The notes under the pieces are model-generated. The model saw only the letters and a program-made list of their open reading frames with translations. It was not told the DNA's origin and did not search any database. Below, in pieces: positions 5,498-6,962 of a DNA stretch of 6,962 nt; the stretch's first letter is position 1; the number at the start of each line of letters is the position of its first letter. A program made the translations under genes and the position numbers. Origin of the DNA: Methanobacteriota archaeon (lineage in GTDB: Archaea > Halobacteriota > Methanocellia > Methanocellales > Methanocellaceae); NCBI GenBank assembly GCA_023436075.1, contig JAEZKS010000263.1:1-6962 (forward strand), in the 5' to 3' direction.

Positions 5498-6962
5498 TTG
5501 GCATCGTTTTTCTGTCGATTGTTTGTGGTTTTGTCTATTACACTGTTATTTTTGTCTATGTTGAGTCCGTTTACGATAGCGGATTCGTGGAACGTGTCGA
5601 GTAACCGGACGGTTTCTGGGGGTTCTGGTATCGCCGACAACGTTATCGGACAGGATATTGTCAGCCTCGTTAATGCGTTGGCGGTTGATAGTGATAGTGA
5701 TCGTTTGCCTGACTATTATGAGCTTAATGTTACTCACACCAACCCGTTTAGTAATAACTCTGATTCTGGGTTGACGATGGTTGATGAGTCGGGAAGTGTG
5801 TCTAATGATAGTCAGAGGGATTATGATCATGATTTTCTTTCGACGTATCTGGAGTTCAGACTTGGTACGGACCCGCTTAGCAGCGATACTGATGGGGATG
5901 GTCTGGATGATGCGATAGAGTATTTGTCTACCGGGACGTCGCCTTTGTTAGCTGACTCGGACGGTGACGGAGTAAACGATAGTCTGGACGATGAGGATAA
6001 AGATGGTCTCACCAATTCCGAGGAGGTATCGTTGGGAACTAACCCATTGTATAATGATACGGACATGGACGGGTTATCTGATTACGATGAGGTCTACCGG
6101 TATCATACCAGCCCGAAGAACTGGGATAGTGATGACGACGGGTTACCGGATAATCTGGAAATCGCTGTCGGCGCAAACCCGTTGAGCCAGGACTCTGATA
6201 ATGATGGCATACTCGACGACCAGGACTCTTTCAACCAGCAATTCTCCAACGCTACACTTGGCGTTTCGCTGAACGTTCTGGGCAGTGCCAGTCTGCAAGA
6301 GACCATGATGATCACGGAGGATTTGTACCCGTACGCTCCACTTAAAAGACTCAAGGGAATTGTAGGGGACTTTATCAAGATCGTTCCCGGGTCCAATTTT
6401 GAAAGTGCGACAGTGAGAGTTGGCTACGACGAGTCTTTACTAGATGGTTCGGATGAGTCGGGCCTGAAACTCTATTATTTCGACGAGGACTCGAAAACCC
6501 TGGTAGCGGCCGGCAACCAGCATCTCGACATGGAACAGAACTACGTAGAAGCTTCTACCAACCGCTTGGGCACATGGTTTGTCGCAGACGACACACTATG
6601 GAACATCAACCCCACCGAGACGGTTAGCAGCAGGAATGAAAGAGGATTCCTGCAGAGCGAGATGCAGGGCGACCCTCTCACATTCAACGACGGAGACTTG
6701 ATACAAATCAGGGCGAGAGTCCACAACAGCGGCAGTACGGATATGACCGGCAATGTCATCGTCAACTTCTACGAGGGCGACCCGGACACAACATATGGAA
6801 CGCTTATAGGCACCGCAACGATCACGGGCGGCATTCTCCACGATAACTCCAAGGTTGCCGTGATGAACGGGTTATATAGGATACACTCCGCTCAGGCAGA
6901 CATCTACATAAAAGTAGATCCTCAGAACGTTATTGGCGAATCTAGCGAGAACAACAACAAAG
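5498..6962 (+). CDS. Secreted calcium-binding-repeat (TSP3-like) and CARDB surface protein, cut by right edge
   Basis: There are 488 open codons from TTG 5498 to the window end with no stop. Residues 1-28 form a signal peptide (hydrophobic core about 9-22, likely cleavage after Ala28). Residues about 64-245 carry Asp-rich loops of thrombospondin type 3-like form: DSDSDRLPD (64-72), DTDGDGLDD (130-138), DSDGDGVND (153-161), DEDKDGLTN (165-173), DTDMDGLSD (187-195), DSDDDGLPD (210-218) and DSDNDGILD (232-240). Several are linked by GTNPL-like phrases, and all are expected to bind calcium and form a stiff stalk. Residues 250-365 form a beta-rich region with YYFDEDSKTLV and LGTWFVADD, resembling domains that follow such repeats in other archaeal and bacterial surface proteins. 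Residues about 385-488 match CARDB, an adhesion-type domain, with RARVHNSG and IKVDPQNVIGESSENNN. The gene is directly behind the DUF2341 gene and probably co-transcribed. Its C-terminal anchor, if any, is outside the window. Confidence 0.88.
   Translation, partial: MASFFCRLFVVLSITLLFLSMLSPFTIADSWNVSSNRTVSGGSGIADNVIGQDIVSLVNALAVDSDSDRLPDYYELNVTHTNPFSNNSDSGLTMVDESGSVSNDSQRDYDHDFLSTYLEFRLGTDPLSSDTDGDGLDDAIEYLSTGTSPLLADSDGDGVNDSLDDEDKDGLTNSEEVSLGTNPLYNDTDMDGLSDYDEVYRYHTSPKNWDSDDDGLPDNLEIAVGANPLSQDSDNDGILDDQDSFNQQFSNATLGVSLNVLGSASLQETMMITEDLYPYAPLKRLKGIVGDFIKIVPGSNFESATVRVGYDESLLDGSDESGLKLYYFDEDSKTLVAAGNQHLDMEQNYVEASTNRLGTWFVADDTLWNINPTETVSSRNERGFLQSEMQGDPLTFNDGDLIQIRARVHNSGSTDMTGNVIVNFYEGDPDTTYGTLIGTATITGGILHDNSKVAVMNGLYRIHSAQADIYIKVDPQNVIGESSENNNK

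Overview
This 6,962-base window looks archaeal, probably from a methanogen of the Methanocella/Methanosarcina type. That placement is inferred from gene content and signals, not from a marker gene. The signs are TATA-like boxes, a start without a Shine-Dalgarno site for the LOG gene, GGTG-type ribosome sites, GTG and TTG starts, and secreted proteins built from DUF2341, thrombospondin type 3-like and CARDB modules.

The left half (1-3107) is a minus-strand operon read right to left: a PadR-family regulator, then after 15 bases a short two-cassette UvrA-like ATPase, then after about 60 bases the first 72 codons of a class I SAM-dependent methyltransferase that runs off the left edge. The UvrA-like protein keeps both ATP sites and its zinc-finger cysteines. 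It lacks roughly the stretch that binds UvrB in true UvrA, so it more likely has a protective or drug-related role than a role in classical excision repair. Repeated GTRCAA hexamers flank the TATA-like box before the PadR gene and fit autoregulation.

The middle (3108-3488) is a divergent intergenic region. Most of it is a nested, imperfect inverted repeat of about 238 bp carrying CACAGAGG units. It ends just before a LOG-family (TIGR00730-type) nucleotide phosphoribohydrolase gene on the plus strand (3489-4091).

The right part holds a 311-base non-coding region with tandem 12-bp units, an AT-rich palindrome and a perfect 8-8-8 inverted repeat. It is followed by two secreted-protein genes in tandem. 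The first (4403-5497) has a signal peptide, a DUF2341 domain and a LamG-like region, and stops a few residues into what looks like a CARDB domain. The second begins with TTG on the very next base, in the same frame, and runs off the right edge. It has a signal peptide, a run of Asp-rich calcium-binding repeats, a beta-rich domain and a CARDB domain. Third-position base use swings back and forth along these two genes in blocks that do not follow the gene boundary, which suggests mosaic ancestry.

The two edge-truncated genes (1-218 minus and 5498-6962 plus) were found by direct translation. No CRISPR array, tRNA, rRNA or transposase gene was seen. No clearly new defence or enzymatic system is evident. 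The items most worth a second look are the PadR/UvrA-like/methyltransferase operon, the nested repeat, and the mosaic in-frame pair of surface-protein genes.
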